The notes under the pieces are model-generated. The model had not been told where the DNA came from, did no database searches, and worked only from the letters and a program-made list of their open reading frames with translations. A stretch of 64,000 nt of DNA from Apostichopus japonicus (Eukaryota > Echinodermata > Holothuroidea > Aspidochirotida > Stichopodidae), in contig NC_092569.1 in NCBI RefSeq assembly GCF_037975245.1, forward strand, positions 33,317,668-33,381,667, in the 5' to 3' direction. Of this stretch, positions 10,568 to 23,833 are shown in pieces. The position numbers were made by a program, and so were the translations under genes. Every line of letters starts with the position of its first letter. Position 1 is the first letter of the stretch.

Positions 10568-12300
10568 CTTTAACACAAGAAGTATGATCTAAGATTTCTC
10601 GGCAAAGATAATAACGTCTAACAATATGTCTTTGTCATATTGAAGTAAAGAATCGAGCCACGATTCGTCCATAAGTGAAGATGCATTTCCTTGTGATGTC
10701 ATCATATCGAACACGTGGAACTTTGCTACGTGGCTCAATCACGTGATATCATATGGTTTATATGTCAATCAGATTCCGTTAAGTATCGTAAGTGGCCAGC
10801 CACGTTGTTTAGCATATAGTAGCTTGTACATGCCAGCAATGAAAATAGAAGGCATTACCTTGTAAATGTTTGTGTAAAGTTAAAGCATTTAAAGTATCTT
10901 GGAATCATAATACATAACATGGTGTCCGTCAAATTGCGCATGGAATGGGTAGTTCCTATAATCCATAATCATTTTAAGTGAATTGTATCATTTCAACAGT
11001 TTACTGCATGAGTGATATTGTAACAAATAATATAATAATATGTGAAAAAATGGGCGATACTCATAACTAGCACAGTAAGTACTGGTGCCACCTGTAACAC
11101 ATGTTACCGTGTTACGAACACAAAGTAAAGATTAATGATGCACGGTTGTGGGACATGAACAGTAGTAACATGTTACAAGTGGCACTAGTAGTTACTGAAC
11201 TAGATATGTGTTTGAAGTAAAGTAGGTACTGTAGCGTTTGATTCCAGTTCACAACTCTCTTTAAACTACGCCAATTCGTCATTCCGAGAACGTTCCAATG
11301 TTCCGGTATACCAATAGGCTTACTGATAGCATAAAACGACTGGATACGACTTCATTTTCTAATCGCGTGTTAAAGAACTCGCACCCAGTGGTTGGCACAG
11401 CAACTACTGTTATGTCCCACAACCGTGTATCAATAATTATCAGTAATTACTACTTTGTGTTCAAAACATACTTTACAGGACATGATTAGTAGTTAATGTA
11501 CGAGCCATGAATATCGGATGGAAAAACAATATTATTGTTGTTGTTTTAACCAAATTATTGATCATTTTTAACACCCCAGTAAATAAGAACAAAACCACAT
11601 CGTTAAATAGAAATACTCTATTCCTTGATAGGCCAGCAGAAATAACTATTCCTGTGATTCGTCTAATATCCGAAAGGTGCTGTTTGATATCGATATCTCA
11701 CTATTCCGAGCGATTTGGTGTTAAATTATGTTAATACGCTGAGAGCGTCTTTTGCATGCATGTTGTCCCATATCAGTAAACGACGAACAAACAAGGTACT
11801 TAGTGCTTATCATTTGCCTTCCATATTCGACTTAATATTTGTTAATTCGTAAACATATGTGGCAAGCTTAAGACAATTAAAATATAGTCATTTAATTCAG
11901 TAATGGTCAAAATACAGATAATTTGACATTTATTGTGTGAGATGTAAACAACCATTCTTATCCTTTCCTTGTGGTAAAATCGAGAGTTCTTAAATTCTAA
12001 CTAACGATTCGAGATAAAAGAGCTTCTTAGTAAAACAAAGCACATATTTATCCTTTAATAATAATGACACTTACATAATATACAGATGTCGATATGGGAC
12101 ACACTAGATTGCATAACATAAATTATGGATCTTAAATGTGATCAGCTGTTAAATTACATGGTGTAAATGGACATCCGTACGTATGAAGGTCCCTCCTTGG
12201 GTAACGATTTCACGTTCATTACTTCTGTCACTGTCTCAGAAGGTCAGCAAGTATCTCCTTTATTTCGTGCACCCTTTTTTCTTTGTTTCATTTTGGATCA
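10568..12300 (+). promoter_or_regulatory. 5' flank and 5' UTR of unit B
   Basis: Non-coding and nearly identical to 53614-55341 upstream of unit D. It is more distantly similar to 27773-29472 upstream of unit C. Conservation is strong right up to the ATG (CTCAGAAGGTCAGCAAGTAT at about 12234-12253), so it should include promoter and 5' UTR. I cannot place a TATA box or start site with confidence. An inverted repeat lies at 11116-11166 and 11403-11462. Confidence 0.45.
11116..11462. repeat. Inverted repeat upstream of unit B
   Basis: The left arm, 11116-11166, includes CACGGTTGTGGGACATGAAC. The right arm, 11403-11462, is its reverse complement with a few mismatches (GTTATGTCCCACAACCGTG). About 235 bases separate the arms. 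The same structure occurs at 54153-54503. In the unit C flank only the right arm remains (near 28587-28642). Confidence 0.75.
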
Positions 12301-12372
12301 ATGGCAGAACTTCGAAGCAAATATATTTTCGTCTTTGCGGTGTTGCTGCTTTTAAACTCACATGGTTCTCGG
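12301..12372 (+). CDS. Unit B exon 1, signal peptide
   Basis: Twenty-four codons starting ATGGCAGAACTTCG, with basic residues followed by a hydrophobic core (YIFVFAVLLLL), then a GTAAGT donor in phase 0. I chose this ATG because the same start, length and donor recur at 29473 and 55342. The longer upstream frames there are not conserved in all three copies. Confidence 0.85.
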
Positions 12373-13059
12373 GTAAGTCTCTAAAATATTAATAAATGAA
12401 ATCAATTTCTTCAAAGTAACTTGACTTAATTTGTTTTACTTGTATACTTTTTTCACTGATTGACCATGTGGAACTCGGTATTTCATTAACTTTAGATTAA
12501 AAAAAATCCTGTACTTTTTTTCTACATATAAAATATAACAACGGTCTACCTGCGCTGACTTGTTATCTCGAGTATTTGTAGAGAATATTACGATTGGTGA
12601 GCTATCCGCTCAATTCAACTGTAACTTTCTTGAAACTTAGATATGTTTTTTTTTTTTTTTAAACTTGTGCGTTATCGAGCATTATTCTAAACACAATTAT
12701 CTCTATTACTTTATTGCATTTATTATCTTGCCCTTATATTTTCTGCTGATAGCCCCACTATTCGTACTGTCCATTCTGTATCATTTGTTGATACCCAATT
12801 ATGAAATACATCATTGATTTTTTTTGAGAATCAAACAAACGCGTAAAAAGAAAATCTACAACAGAAATTAACTAGACAGAAAATCTACCTTTTACATGTC
12901 TTTTTAGAGGCTAAACTATTTAAAATCAACACGAATCTCTTGGAGGAGAACTTTGAAACATACCAAATACATATACATATTGAAATTTCTAAATGTTATT
13001 TCTTAAATAAATCTCAAATTCACACATTTTGTTTTTAATACAACACGTTTCTCGTCCAT

Positions 13060-16000
13060 ATTGCGTGCAAAGCCTAAGCGGTCTTGTAACTAGTGCATAC
13101 GGGTTTCAAAACCCTTCATATGATGAAGTATCCATTAACCTATGCTAAGAAAAATAACGTTATGGTTAACTTGTGAACTAATCGTTTGTTTATCAAAGCA
13201 AATATCGGATTAAATTTAAAATGCAAATGTATAAAACAAGTAACAATATCAAAGAACAACTTGAGAAGTTATTCTTTCACGATGACAATTTGTTCCTTCA
13301 ATTCATAAAATAATTCATATTTTCCGAATACAAAATTGATCTCTCCGTCAAAATGACTGCCCAACTGGTATTATAAAATAAATAAAGTTCAGCTTTTGAT
13401 ATTTAAAAGAACAAATATCAATACGGAAATGATAATTAAACTTTTAAATAAGTGTAATATCTAAATTGCTATATTTATAACGTTATACTGATATGATCAA
13501 TCTGTTGGATTTAGTATTCGAAAAAATAATTCCTAATACACAGAAGTTTAATATGTCAACATTAAAGTATTGATAGGTTTTCGTGTACATACAAATAGCA
13601 GCTTTACGCAGTATAGCTTAAACGCTTTTGTTTTTTTCTTCTTTTCAAACTGAGCTAAGAAAACCTCAGTATTGTAACAGTTAATATTAGAGCAATCCAA
13701 GCACTTTCAAATTGGCTTTTCACAAAATTGTTAATATGTTTAGTATTACAATATATAACTGACAACAACTTGGAAATTTGCTCGCTGGCAGATCTCCGTA
13801 AAACATTACACAATAAACGCATTAATGTAACACACTCTTCAATACAGGCAAGTACGTACGAATATGTATTGATCAGTTCATCATGTAATACCCCAAGAGA
13901 AAATAGAATGTATCTTAAATGATCAACAAATATTTGCCAACCATCCCAAAACACCTTATATTTAATACAGGTAATTTGGCAACCAATATTTAAAGTCCAA
14001 ATTTCACCGTTTTATACTAGCATAATACTGAAAAATCGTCTCCATTAGTGTTATGTACAAAATGTTTATCTTAATAATTCTGTATTTTGTCTTGATTTAT
14101 TTTTAATTTTTTATGACCAAGCAATGTCAATCCTAATATTCCTTCTTAAAATGTATCAAGCTCCTAATTTCAATCGTTTCCCTTACTATTTTGCAGTTTA
14201 AGGTAACACTGTATGTTCTCCAATAATTTTGTTTCCCTCTGGTGGTCATAGCATCGTATTACACATGTATCTGTTATAAATGAATTTGATTCGGTCATGT
14301 GCGTTAATCATAGGAATGATTTTTAACGCATGTCAATGTAATAATCATCAACTTAATATAAATATTTAAATAGTCGACGTATTTGTAATAATGTTGCACG
14401 AAACGCTGCCTTAAGAATAAAAATAAAGTACGACAATTATAGACTAAATGATATGAAAAGTTATAGGAATTAAAGTATGGTAAAAAAAAATCAATGTGAA
14501 AAGTCCTTAGTTTTGAAATTATGCCTGGAGCATCAGAAAGAGCGTCTACTAACCGAAAATAATAAAAAAAAAGATTCAAGCTAAGAATGTTTTTATTTAA
14601 AGTTGTACCAAACCAATGTCAAAAAAAGGAGAACAGTAACACAGACTTGTTTATTAACATTACTTAATCATTCCAGACAAAAACATAAATAAATGTATAT
14701 ATCTTCTCGCTGTGCGTTTCCGTTGTAAAGTTCCTGATTCTGTTTTTTCAAAAGAACAAAACTGTAGAAATGTTATAATTTATGATTTAGAGCTTTCTTG
14801 CCCCATTTTCGACAAGACAGGCTTGTAGCCATCATTTCCTTGTTCTTCCTAGCAAAGTCTGTAATTAAAAATATTGAAAATGTTACCGTGCAACACGTGA
14901 TCACGTGGACGAGAACGGCTATTATTCAAAATCGTGTTGTTTTTAGTGAGTCTAGATGAGGTTTATTGTCAAGAATTTTAAAATTGGATGTAATTTCACA
15001 GAACCTCTATAAATTGGTTTACAAGAAGCCTAAACGTTCTTGTAACGCGAGCATATGGGTTTCGAAACCCTACATAAGATTAAGTATCCATTAATCTATG
15101 CTAAGAAAAGTAACTTTATGATAAACTTGTGAACTAATCCTTTGTTTATCAAAGAACCAATCGCATGAAGTTTAAAATGCAAATGTATAGAACAAGTTAC
15201 AATATCATAAAACAATTTGTTTGGAAAGTTATTCTTTCACGATGACAATTTGTTCTGCCAATTCACAAAAGTATTCATATTTTCCAAATACAAAATTTAT
15301 CTCTCCGTCAAAATGACTGCCCAACTAGTATGATAAAATAGATAAAGTTCAGCCATTGATTTTTAAAAGAACACATATGCATACGGAAATGATAAATAAA
15401 CATTTGAATAAGTTTAATATTCAATTTGCTAGATTTACAACTTTATACAGATATGATTAATGTGTTGTATTCAATAATCGAAAAAAAAACATAATTCCTA
15501 ATACAAAGACGTTAGTATGTCAACATAAAGTATCGAGGGTTATTCGTGTACATGTTTTTTTTTTTTTTTCAAAACGAGCTAAGAAAATTTCAGTATTGTA
15601 ACAGTTTATGTGAGCAACATTTAAAAATCAATTTTAAACTACAAAAACAGTAATAGATCAATTCAACATGAGAACATTCCAAGCACTTTCAAATTCTCGT
15701 TCACAAAAGTGTTACTATGTTAAGTATTATACTGTATATCTGACAATAATATCTGACAAGAAATTTGCTCGCTGGGCAGGTATCTGTAAAACTTAACACC
15801 TTAAACGCACGAATGTAACGCACTCTTCAATACAGCCCCGTAGGCCTACGTACGAATATATATTGATCAGATCATCATGCAAATACAGAAGAGGAAACAG
15901 AATGTATCTTAAAATGATCAACAATTATATGCCAAACATCCCCAAAACACCTTATATTTGATACAGGTAATTTGGCAACCGCTATTTGTAAGCCAAGTAA

Positions 16001-16970
16001 CCCCGTCTCCAACAGTTTTATGTACAAAATGTTTATTTTAATAATTCTGTTTTTTGTCTTGAAATTTTCTTTTCATGACCAAGCAATATCAATCTTAATG
16101 TTCCTTCTTAAAATGTATCAACCACTTAATTTCAATCGTTCCCCTTACGATTGTGCGGATTAAGGTAACACTGTTTGTTCTCCAATGTCTTGTTTTCCTT
16201 CTGGCGGTCATAGCATCGTATTACACATGCATATGTTAATAATGTGTTCGATTCGGTCATGTGCGTTTATCATAGGGATGATTTTGACGCATGTCAATGT
16301 AATAATCATAAACTAAATTGAGATATTCTAATAGCCAACATATTTGTAAGAAGTTTGCACGAAACGCCGCATTAGAATAAAAATAATAACCTTAATGTTA
16401 TGAAAAGTGAAAAGAAATTAAGAATAAAGTATAATAAAAAAGTCAATGTGAAACGTTGAAATTTTGCATATAACATCAAGAAGATCGTCTACTAATCCAC
16501 AATCATAAAAAAAGATTCATGATAAGATTTTTGTTTTAATTGTACCAAACCAATGTCAGGAAAAAGGAGAATAGTAAAACAGACTTGTTTATTAACCATA
16601 CTCAATCATCCCAGACAAAACACTAAATAAATGCGTATGCCTTCTCGCTGTGCGTTTCCGTTCTCAAGTTCCTGATTCTGTTTTTTTTTTTAAAGAACAA
16701 AACTGTAGAAATTTTAGAATTTATGATTCAGAGCCTTTTTTGCCACGTTGTCGAGAAGACAGGCTTGTATCCATCATTTCCTCGTTTCTTGCTTGCAAAG
16801 TCTATAATTAAAAAAAAAAATTGAAAATGTTACCATACAACACGTGATCACGTAGAAAAGAACGGCTATTATTCAAAATCGTGTTGTTTTGAGGGAATCT
16901 AGATCATGTTGATTGTCAAAAAATTTCAAAATGGATATAACTTTACAGAGTCATATTTGAAATTTGATGT
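13060..16970. repeat. Two-copy tandem duplication of about 1.95 kb in unit B intron 1
   Basis: Landmarks repeat at a constant offset: AAGCCTAAGCGGTCTTGTAAC at 13071 and a variant near 15026, GCTGTGCGTTTCCGTT at about 14711 and 16652, and AACACGTGATCACGT at about 14891 and 16840. The copies differ by many point changes and small indels, so the duplication is old. Related units occur in introns 1 of C and D. Confidence 0.75.
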
Positions 16971-17180
16971 GTCTGTTGAACAGTTACCTATCATTTTTTG
17001 AAAGTTAACAGATATCGTTTACTTAGGCACTTACATATTTTCATAACTACTCTGACAAAAATATCGTTTTGAAGACGATTTTTTGCACGACTGGTATATC
17101 ATTAGCTTCTTTCTCCCAACATGCGAGTCTAAAAGCCTCCATGGCTTCTTTCGCGAGTTCCTGCTTGCGGGAAGATCACA

Positions 17181-17206
17181 TATACATACATACATACATA
17201 CATACT
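17181..17206. repeat. TACA microsatellite
   Basis: About five to six tandem TACA units in intron 1 of unit B. The equivalent site in unit C (near 32785-32820) instead has a CA/GCAC-rich stretch. Confidence 0.85.
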
Positions 17207-19041
17207 TAATTAACTAGTTATCGGATAATCTCAGCACATGTAAACCAGGTAAGAGTTGTCGTGAACCAATGCACAAATAAAATACTAACTAATTCTAATA
17301 TGTTATATTCAATAAGATAAATGTGATGTTTTACTGAATTAGACGGATCGTGCATTTCATGCAATATATCTGAATTATTTCCTCCTTCAACGTAGTATCT
17401 TACTTTCTTTCATACAAAGCTTTGCGTACAGGCGTCAAATGACACTTCCTTTTATATCAAGGGACGAAAAGAAAAATATGTGTCGTTATGATATTATGTC
17501 TTATCCTTGATTTAGGATACTTCAGAGAATTACGCCAACCATAGGTAAACAAAAATATTCATGCACGTTTTGTTATGAACAAGGATGTGTTTTCATGGAA
17601 GCTGGGTTCACGGGGATGTTGTGGGGCCTTCAAGAATGGTGTTCTGTCTTAAATAGATACAGTAAACGTAAAGTTGCCAAAAGAGTATCCGTTTTTGCTG
17701 ATGTAGACAAAGGGTAATCAAAACAGTTTTCGTTATGGATACGCTAACTTTTCTTTTGCTATACATGAGGTTATTTTGATTGAGCGTGAATCGTAAAACA
17801 TGTGTTAGGCTTTGCCCAAATATTTTCTACTCCGATCTTAAACTTGTTTTTTTTTATTTATAAAAATATAAAATATTACTTTAACAATGTTTTTGTAGGT
17901 TACAGATAACTCTGCATAATGTGTGTACATTGAAAGCCTTAGTTATTGCATACGTTCTGAGTACAATATATAAAAATATCGACATATTTTCTATGAGCAA
18001 AAAGTTGTTGTCGCAAGAAGTTGTTGTAGCAGTTGTAGCTTTCAGGCGAACGAATGTTGACAATTAGCGTCAGTAGCTGGGGAGTAAAACGTATCGTTTT
18101 TTGTGATGTTGAAGACAAAAAAGATATATTGTGTTGTTGATGCTTGTCCAAGTCAATCAAGTGGCTTGTACGTATTGAAACAAACAATACTCTTCTTCAC
18201 AACGGATGAATTTTCAATTCTGGTTCCCTTTTTTGGACATATTTTCAAAACTTGGCTATTTTCAAGCTTTTGAGGGTAAATTGCACGTTGTCCCAGTGTA
18301 TAAGTACCTCATTAGCATAATATATCAAGTTTCCCGCTATAGATAATTGCACTTAACTTACTATACACACACCACTAGGATAATGCTGATGTTTGTACTT
18401 TGATTTTCTTTCAATAATATATTGTAGGTTTTTTTTTCGTTTTCTCATATAATATGTCATTCACATTTCGATTAGCATAATGCACAGGGAATTATTACTT
18501 TCATCTGCTTATCGTAGTTATGATCGTTTAATTAAGTTAGTGTATGGTGACTTTGTTTTATGTATAGTAATGATAAATAAGAAGTATTAGAAGACATGCA
18601 AACATACATATAATCATATTTTCAAACAATTAAAGCTATTCAATAAAACCTATTTTCAATATTAGCTATGCTTATAAGCAGTAAAATCAATGTTAAAGAA
18701 ATATTAAGATTGCGAAACATTCTATTACTGCCTAGATTTTGGAATGTGAAATTTTCTTTCCGTTCTTATCATCTTTTTCTATAATAATTATCAAATTAGA
18801 AATAGTTCATTTATTTGAATCAAAAGCGAAATCAGATTTTATTTTAAGAGGCTATACAATTCTGTTTTGCATATTTCAACTTAAAATGATACTATCTGTT
18901 AAAATGAAGGTGTAATAGATAGGCGGATGTTGTGTTTTTTTTGTGATACATTGACCTTCGTACAACCTTCTCAACTCGATATTGTTTCTTCAGAATGTAA
19001 TTTGCTTAATCGTACATTTCCTTTATTTTTGGTTAAATCAG

Positions 19042-19072
19042 ACATCGTCAAGCACAAGAGTCAACGATACAA
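19042..19072 (+). CDS. Unit B exon 2, short linker exon
   Basis: A 31 nt exon encoding TSSSTRVNDT (phase 0 in, phase 1 out), between AAATCAG and GTAAGT. The same exon, sequence and donor occur at 34770 and 62222. It links the signal peptide to the FBG start. Confidence 0.75.
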
Positions 19073-19954
19073 GTAAGTTTTCGTTTTGTAAGGGTAACGG
19101 TTAATATAAACTTCCGAAAACTAACCAATTAACATAAATTTGTTATCTAAATCATAATTTGGAAAATGTTTAATATAGAAAGGAACCATCTAGATGTACT
19201 TCATATGTGGTACTTTCTCCTATTTCAATTTGTAAGATAAATAATAATTTACAATTCTCAATCATTTCCTTGCACTGTGTATTGAAGTAGTTTTAGCGCT
19301 GATTGGGGTAAATTGTAATAATAAAACTGAAAGAAATACAAGTCATTAGTCAATATTTATTTCAAGCAATAAAAATAGTTCCGATTATATTTATTCATAT
19401 TTGTTAGTTATTTGTGCAAAGTAAGTTGGCCTGACGTTTCGATCCTAGCAGGATCTTCTTCAGAGGCTAAATGGCAAGTAACAGTAACAGAAGGGACAAA
19501 ACACCCACTTTGTTTAGACTTTGTATACTGTATGGTTGTTCAATAATTTGGCACTTTCAAATCTCAGGTCAGTGCTGATAAACCTTAGATTGTTGTAAGC
19601 TGAAAATAGGTCCAAAGTATACCCTCTTGTCGAGGAAAGCTATTACTAATCATGTTTGCTTCTGTGACCATGTCGTCACAGATTCACGGTAGTTCTTTGC
19701 GTCAGATTTTCATTTCAAATGAAATATACTTGCTTATATTAGCCTCCATGAATATTGCCCGAAAATGATTGAATACCCTTTCTTAGAGTTCATGGTAGTT
19801 ACCGCGTCATGTTTACTGTGTAGTTAAAACAAATCAATTGCAATGTAGCCATATATTATATTTCTCTTGAAATAATTTTTTTACATATGGAACTCTATCT
19901 GCAATAGTTTAACGATTTTTTCTCATCTTCTTCTTTACATTATTTTGGTGCTAG
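19073..19954 (+). other. Unit B intron 2, with a hammerhead-like inverted motif
   Basis: Non-coding. It contains, on the minus strand at 19431-19467, a compact element with CTGAAGA, a small perfect stem and GAAAC (see findings). The intron is conserved in units C and D. Confidence 0.5.
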
Positions 19955-20127
19955 ACTTGCAGTATTTTCTATTCCAAACTTCGGAGTATCCAAGGGATTC
20001 TCATGAGGTACTTAACCAATGCTCTTCTACCAACGCCAAATCCGGTGTATACCTGATTAAACCTGACCAGTATCCTGAACCATTTCAGACATATTGTGAT
20101 CAAAACACTACATCTGGAGGTTGGATA
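19955..20127 (+). CDS. Unit B exon 3, FBG domain start
   Basis: A 173 nt exon (phase 1 in, phase 0 out) encoding about 58 residues. SGVYLIKPD, PFQTYCD and TSGGW are FBG subdomain A signatures, and CSSTN carries the first domain Cys. The last codon is Ile (GGWI), where the other copies have Thr. Confidence 0.9.
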
Positions 20128-20522
20128 GTAAGTAAAATATTTCAAGACGCGAACACTTACAATCACATACGTTACTCTCCAAGACACACTTTATAGGACA
20201 CATTGGCATTTTCAGTCCATTTTAGTTTTACATTGTGTCTGATGATACACCTTGTACGAGGTATGTTTATTTGAAGCCTAATATCAAAACAAAATTACTC
20301 AGTGTAATTACATTGAATTTTAGTACGATTAGATAACTTGTTTTCTGTGCACACCTATGATAGTGTTCTAAATATGTATTAACATAATATACAACACAAT
20401 ATCACAAATGTGTTCTATCCTATTCGTACTTGATGTGAGCCGCACGTTTTGGCTATAAGGTTTAGTTTATAAGATAATGTAATTTATCCGTTAGTTGTCT
20501 ACCTATCTTTTGAATTCTTCAG

Positions 20523-20776
20523 GTCATACAACGACTTGTTGATGGATCCATCGGTTTTAATCGAACCTGGGACGAATACAAAAACGGAATTGGTTTCTTA
20601 GGCAGTGAATTTCTGATTGGTAATGAAAAGTTAGCTCATTTGATAAACCAAAAGAGGTACCAGCTGCGCATCGAGCTAGAGAATTATGCAGGCCAGTCAT
20701 ATTCCTTGACATACAACAACTTTCGCATTGCCGATGAATGTTGATGAAAGTCTTGGTGTTGTCGAAGGAATAACAG
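20523..20776 (+). pseudogene. Unit B exon 4, FBG middle with premature stop
   Basis: Aligns with the 265 nt exons of units A, C and D but is 254 nt long. The segment for WGNYSIT is replaced by a shorter sequence, so the frame ends in TGA at 20742-20744. Acceptor (TTCTTCAG) and donor (CAG|GTTAGA) are intact. Confidence 0.85.
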
Positions 20777-21138
20777 GTTAGACTTTTTTTAAAATTATTT
20801 TCTTCATATTTTTGTAGTCAAAACGGAAATTAAAGAATGCATAAAGAAAAGTTCCAATGGAGGAAATGATTATCTTACACAACAATATTTATTGATTCCC
20901 ATAGTCAAATACTTGAAAATGTAATATTATTTTGTATGTGCGACATAAATGAGAATAAGTTGAATGAGCCTTAACAATAACAAATCCCGCTTACATTTAA
21001 TCCTATGTTAACAATCAGCAAATCTTCTGAGCGGCCAGAGCATTACGATGGTAACACAATGCTCTAATAACGTAATGTCACAACAGCGAGTTAACACTTC
21101 AAGCTAGGATTAACTGGTTGTGCATTCAATTTCCCCAG

Positions 21139-21347
21139 ATTTACCCATTACCTGGTGCTCATCCAACAAGGATAATTATGACAATACATGTGAAAGAACT
21201 TGTGAGAATCCAAATGATTGTGTCATACCGGATCCAGCGGATCCAGAGAGATGTCTTTGTCTAGAAAACCACATGGTGCTTGGAGACAGCTGCATACCTC
21301 AAGAGCAATGTGGCTGTTACGTTCAAGGGCAAGACGTGGTATTAGCA
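21139..21347 (+). CDS. Unit B exon 5, TIL-like module
   Basis: A 209 nt open exon with the same Cys pattern as unit A (TCERTC, DC, RCLC, DSC, QCGC). The terminal Cys of unit A is replaced (QGQDVV), which leaves nine Cys. It joins exon 4 in phase 1 to form an Asp codon. Confidence 0.8.
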
Positions 21348-21730
21348 GTAAGTTTATATGATGCCGTTCACAAGTCTTAATATTTACCATTAATACGTAC
21401 ACTTTAACATAAAATCTTTGATTTCAATTGATTGACCCTACTCTTTATTATACTGTTATTAATTTTAATGATTATTGATGATATTGATTTTTAACCTCCA
21501 TTTCGGTTTTACATGTTTTTGCAAAAGTCTTCTAATTGAGACCTAGCAAAATACAAGTCATCCAAAGCAATTACACTCAGAATGATGAACTTTACCTAAC
21601 ATATTTAAAACGCTCATGGCCATGTAGTAGTAGAAATTTAGTTTTACTCAAAGAGCGTTCCCAAGCGTTGCACCAAATAAATATTGATTTACTTTCACTG
21701 GAATATGTCGTTTAACATTTATCTTTCCAG

Positions 21731-22030
21731 GAGAGTGAATCTTACATTAATTCTGATTGTTCCTTACGGATAACTTGCAACAGTAACGTACTTAAAAGTG
21801 AGACTAACAGTTGTAGTGCAGACGCAACCTGCGAGGAGCGGAATGATGTCGGTAGATGTTACTGTAACGAAAGGTTTGAAGGCGATGGTTTTACATGTAC
21901 CCGCAGTGGTCCGATAGATTGTTCTGATCTTTACGCAGCAAACAGAACAAATAACGGAAAATATACCATTTATCCCGCTGAAAGCTCTGGTTTTGAAGTT
22001 TATTGTGAAATGTCTAGTGGTGGTTGGACA
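21731..22030 (+). CDS. Unit B exon 6, TILa/EGF-like plus second FBG start
   Basis: A 300 nt open exon, phase 0 to 0. Contains the TILa-like start (SDCSLRITC), an EGF-like unit ending in FEGDGFTC, and the FBG start from DCSDLYAANRTNNGKYTIYP to SSGGWT, followed by GTAAGT. Confidence 0.85.
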
Positions 22031-22279
22031 GTAAGTTTTAACTATTGAAAAACATAACTTTACCATAATAAATTGTTATTTTCTCATATAACATGACTTC
22101 TTTCACTAGCATTTAAACTAAATATTCAATGATTTGATTGAATTGATTCATCTTGCTATCACTTTATTCCAATCGGACATTGACCTTCACCAGTTACATT
22201 CTCTAAATTATTGTAGTACAAATGAGATATGTCATATATTACTCACATCCAATCGATAAACTCGTTGATTCTCTTCTAG

Positions 22280-22548
22280 ATTTTACAACGACGTAGAAGT
22301 AGCTCCATCAGCTTTTATCGAAACTGGAATGAGTACAAAAACGGTTCTGGAATTCCCACAGGAGACCACTGGATTGGCAACGAAAAAATATACAGTTTGA
22401 CGAAACAAAAAAAACATAAACTATCAACTTCTAATAGAAAAGACAAACACGGAAGGATCAACATACCACAGCCGTTATTCATCTTTCAGTATCAGTGACG
22501 AGGGAGACGAATACCAACTGTCCTTGGGTGACTTCGATGGAAATGCTG
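22280..22548 (+). pseudogene. Unit B exon 7, second FBG middle, frameshifted
   Basis: Starts [15 protein letters not shown] after the first codon. It gains 7 nt net within an A-rich run (about 22402-22428) relative to unit C, changing frame and ending at TGA 22496-22498. The exon is 269 nt instead of the 262 nt that keeps phase. Splice sites are intact. Confidence 0.8.
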
Positions 22549-23833
22549 GTATGTATTGTGCTAAATGTCAATCGTAGGCAGACTTGTAGTTATTGCGTAA
22601 TTTTATTCTAGCATAACTACCTGTAGTCGTAATCACACTACATGATTTGTACTCGTACACATACTCAGGTCTTGTTATAAATCAAGTGTAGAGACTAATG
22701 TACAACTATATACTATACCTCGTGCTTGGAGTCTCGTACTCAATGTCCATTGTATATTATTTGCTTTACACTTTAGCACTTGTATGTATAATGATAGATT
22801 GTAACATTCATGATATATAATAGCAACCAAGTTCCTATATAGCTTTGCGTCTAATTTCTCGCATTTTCATTCAGACTTTGTCGACCTTAGAAGCATAAAG
22901 GAATCATAACTAGTCTAGAAACATTAGAACTGCTGCAACTGCTGCAACATTTATAATTGAAAGGTTTTTATAAAATTAATTTTATTAAATATGACTTTAA
23001 CGTTTCCAAACGAGAAGAAAATGAAGGTTCATTTGACCATACAATGTTCTTCCATGGAATTGATCAAGAGGCCAATAGTATTACAATAAAAAAAACATCA
23101 ACAAAAGTATCAAAGAATTTGAACACTATGTTGAGAGATCAGTCGAGACGAAGTGTATATGTTACTTTCCCAAATAGCATGACCTGCCTTAGTACTTATC
23201 TTTATGAATGTAATATCATATAATAGGTACAACTCATTATTTTTTCAATATCAAATGAAAGTAAGAACGTCAGATGAAAGATAAGACGTTTCACGAGAGG
23301 AGACAATGACAACGATGAGAAAATCAGACACTTCACTACTTTTCCTCTTATCTGAAAACCTACTATGTTGAAGAAAGTCAAACCTTTACTTTTAAATTGT
23401 CCGAAAGTGAGTACTTAAAAGCATGAGCTGTTGACATTTCTGCTACTCTCACACGTAACTTGAAATCGCTTTACTACATAATATTCGTCGCAAAATTGAA
23501 GTAAAAACTATAAAATATAATATTGATCAAAGAAATATATTTTAAAAGTGAACTTTGATATGAACTAAGGTTCCCAGACGAATTGTCAGAACCTCCCAGA
23601 ATAACTGGAACTTGGATTACTATCTTCAAATTTGTAAACTCCCAAATAAAGCTCATAAACTCGTACATTAGAGCTCAAACAATTACGTAAGCCTAAACAT
23701 TAACTAACACAGCAACATACACACTGACAACCGATAATTACAGCAAACGAACCTAAAATGGTTTAATAAGATCTAATAAGGATATAAATGAATAAGAACT
23801 TAATTCCCTAACTATTCGCTAATTTCCTTCCAG

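Larger units (their letters stand above)
12373..19041 (+). other. Unit B intron 1 (6.7 kb)
   Basis: Long intron between the signal-peptide exon and the 31 nt exon 2. I see no conserved coding sequence. It holds a two-copy tandem duplication of about 1.95 kb (13060-16970), a short TACA microsatellite (about 17181-17206) and a block that matches the introns at 32560-34769 and 60290-62221. Confidence 0.65.

Noticed and set aside
12167-12355. Open frame starting upstream of the signal-peptide ATG
   Set aside because: A different frame from exon 1. The conserved ATG with signal peptide and shared donor at 12301 is better supported.
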